A stretch of 5,749 bases of DNA from Eggerthellaceae bacterium (GTDB lineage: Bacteria > Actinomycetota > Coriobacteriia > Coriobacteriales > Eggerthellaceae), in assembly GCA_003452695.1 (NCBI GenBank), contig DMNP01000413.1, positions 1-5,749 of the forward strand, given 5' to 3'. The position numbers and the translations under genes were made by a program. Below the pieces are notes generated by a model. That model saw only the letters and a program-made list of their open reading frames with translations. It was not told the origin of the DNA and did not search any database. The stretch's first letter is position 1, and the number at the start of each line of letters is the position of its first letter. This document shows positions 4,952 to 5,749 of the stretch, piece by piece.

Positions 4952-4989
4952 GGGGGCGAAGGAGACAACACCCTCCGTCCCCGTTGTCT
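4952..4989 (+). promoter_or_regulatory. Two mutually exclusive hairpins between the dehydrogenase and transferase genes
   Basis: One stem pairs GGGGGC (4952-4957) and GGAG (4961-4964) with CTCC (4973-4976) and GTCCCC (4977-4982), with a 3-base bulge. The other pairs AGACAAC (4963-4969) with GTTGTCT (4983-4989). They share bases and cannot form together. This may tune expression or mRNA stability of the downstream gene, or be chance in GC-rich DNA. No U-tract follows. Confidence 0.35.
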
Positions 4990-5016
4990 TACCCACCATT
5001 CGAGAAAGGCAGCATA

Positions 5017-5749
5017 ATGGCGAAGTTCATCACGGCCGCGGAGGCGGCGAAGCTCATTCCCGATGGGGCGACGGTCGGCTTGGCGGGCATGGGCCTGTCT
5101 GGCTGGGCCGAGGAAGTGGGCCGCGCGATTCGCGATAACTTCAAGGAGACCGGCCACCCGTGCAACATCAACCTGAAGCAGGGCTGCGCGATGGGCGACT
5201 GGAAGACGCGCGGCGTCACCGTGCTCGGCGAGGCGGGCCCCGGCCTGGTCACGCAGTGGTCGGGCGCGCACATCGGGTCGGCCTTCGCGCTGAACAAGCT
5301 CGTGCAGTCGGGCGACATCAAGTGCCACTGCCTGCCGCAGGGCGTTATCGTGAACCTGTGGCGCGAGATCGCGGCCGGGCGCCCCGGCCTCATCACGAAA
5401 GTGGGCCTGGGCACGTTCGTGGACCCGCGCGTGGAGGGCGGGCGCATGAACCCCGAGACCACCGAGGACGCCTGCGAGCTCATCGAATTCCAAGGCGAGG
5501 AGTACCTGTTCTACAAGAGCTTCCCGCTGGACGTGGCGCTGCTGCGCGGCACGACGGCCGACGAGAACGGCAACATATCGTTTGCGCACGAAAGCGTGAT
5601 GAACGAGGGCCTGGCCGTGGCGTCGGCCGCCAAGAACAGCGGCGGCATCGTGATCGTGCAGGTGGAATACCTTGCCAAAAAGGAGTCGCTCGACCCCAAG
5701 GAAGTCAAGATCCCGGGCGTTCTGGTAGACTATGTGGTCCAGGCTAAGG
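5017..5749 (+). CDS. Acyl-CoA:carboxylate CoA-transferase, YdiF/propionate-CoA-transferase-like, N-terminal part
   Basis: Class I CoA-transferases move CoA from an acyl-CoA to a free acid through a glutamyl-CoA intermediate. The 244 visible residues begin MAKFITAAEAAKLIPDGATV and follow the YdiF type: GLAGMGLSGWAEE at 21-33, a PQGV step (LPQGVIVNLWREIAAGRPG), then VGLGTFVDPRVEGGRMN, EYLFYKSFPLDVALLRGTTADENGNI, and GGIVIVQVEY before KIPGVLVDYVV. Full-length relatives are about 515-535 residues, so less than half is seen, and the catalytic Glu lies beyond the window. The ATG at 5017 follows GAAAGG at good spacing. It lies 87 bases after the acyl-CoA dehydrogenase in the same direction, so it probably supplies the CoA thioester used by that enzyme. 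Substrate is unknown. Confidence 0.92.
   Translation, partial: MAKFITAAEAAKLIPDGATVGLAGMGLSGWAEEVGRAIRDNFKETGHPCNINLKQGCAMGDWKTRGVTVLGEAGPGLVTQWSGAHIGSAFALNKLVQSGDIKCHCLPQGVIVNLWREIAAGRPGLITKVGLGTFVDPRVEGGRMNPETTEDACELIEFQGEEYLFYKSFPLDVALLRGTTADENGNISFAHESVMNEGLAVASAAKNSGGIVIVQVEYLAKKESLDPKEVKIPGVLVDYVVQAK

Noticed and set aside
3781..5589. A 602-codon open frame on the minus strand across the acyl-CoA dehydrogenase and the transferase
   Set aside because: It is antisense to two clearly homologous genes and crosses their spacer. It is His/Ala/Arg-rich without a domain, as expected from GC-rich third positions leaving the reverse frame open.

Overview
The window reads as chromosomal DNA from a high-GC anaerobic actinobacterium, most likely class Coriobacteriia, family Eggerthellaceae (Eggerthella, Gordonibacter, Adlercreutzia or similar). 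The reasons are strong GC bias at third codon positions, a bL31 protein with a long Ala/Glu/Lys-rich tail, a ThyX-type thymidylate synthase, and a CaiA-like acyl-CoA dehydrogenase next to a YdiF-like CoA-transferase. This placement is inference from sequence character, not a database match.

Layout. 1-530 (-): 5' part of thyX, cut by the window edge. 531-988: divergent intergenic region with a thyX -10 candidate, an iteron-like GC repeat, two copies of a C-rich dispersed element head to head, and a promoter with an inverted-repeat operator for the next gene. 989-1855 (+): class I SAM-dependent methyltransferase. 1856-2188: convergent intergenic region with a nested palindrome and a strong terminator hairpin. 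2189-2671 (-): rpmE (bL31) with a tail of about 90 residues, preceded by a short hairpin leader. 2851-3345 (-): PAP2-family membrane phosphatase, probably starting at a GTG on a leaderless mRNA. 3346-3768: divergent intergenic region with two more copies of the C-rich element and candidate operators. 3769-4929 (+): acyl-CoA dehydrogenase of the CaiA type. 5017-5749 (+): N-terminal 244 residues of a YdiF/propionate-CoA-transferase-like protein, cut by the window edge.

How the genes fit together. The last two genes look like one acyl-CoA unit: the transferase would move CoA onto an organic acid and the flavoprotein would oxidise or reduce the acyl-CoA at the alpha-beta bond. thyX (dTMP synthesis), rpmE (ribosome) and the PAP2 phosphatase are housekeeping genes. 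The methyltransferase substrate is unknown.

The most unusual signal is non-coding. Four related C-rich elements lie in the two divergent intergenic regions, one upstream of each of four genes (thyX, methyltransferase, PAP2, acyl-CoA dehydrogenase). In every case the C-rich strand is the sense strand of that gene, each copy ends in AAAAG, and three of the four carry a perfect G-quadruplex pattern on the opposite strand. This looks like an undescribed dispersed element family and is the best lead in the window.
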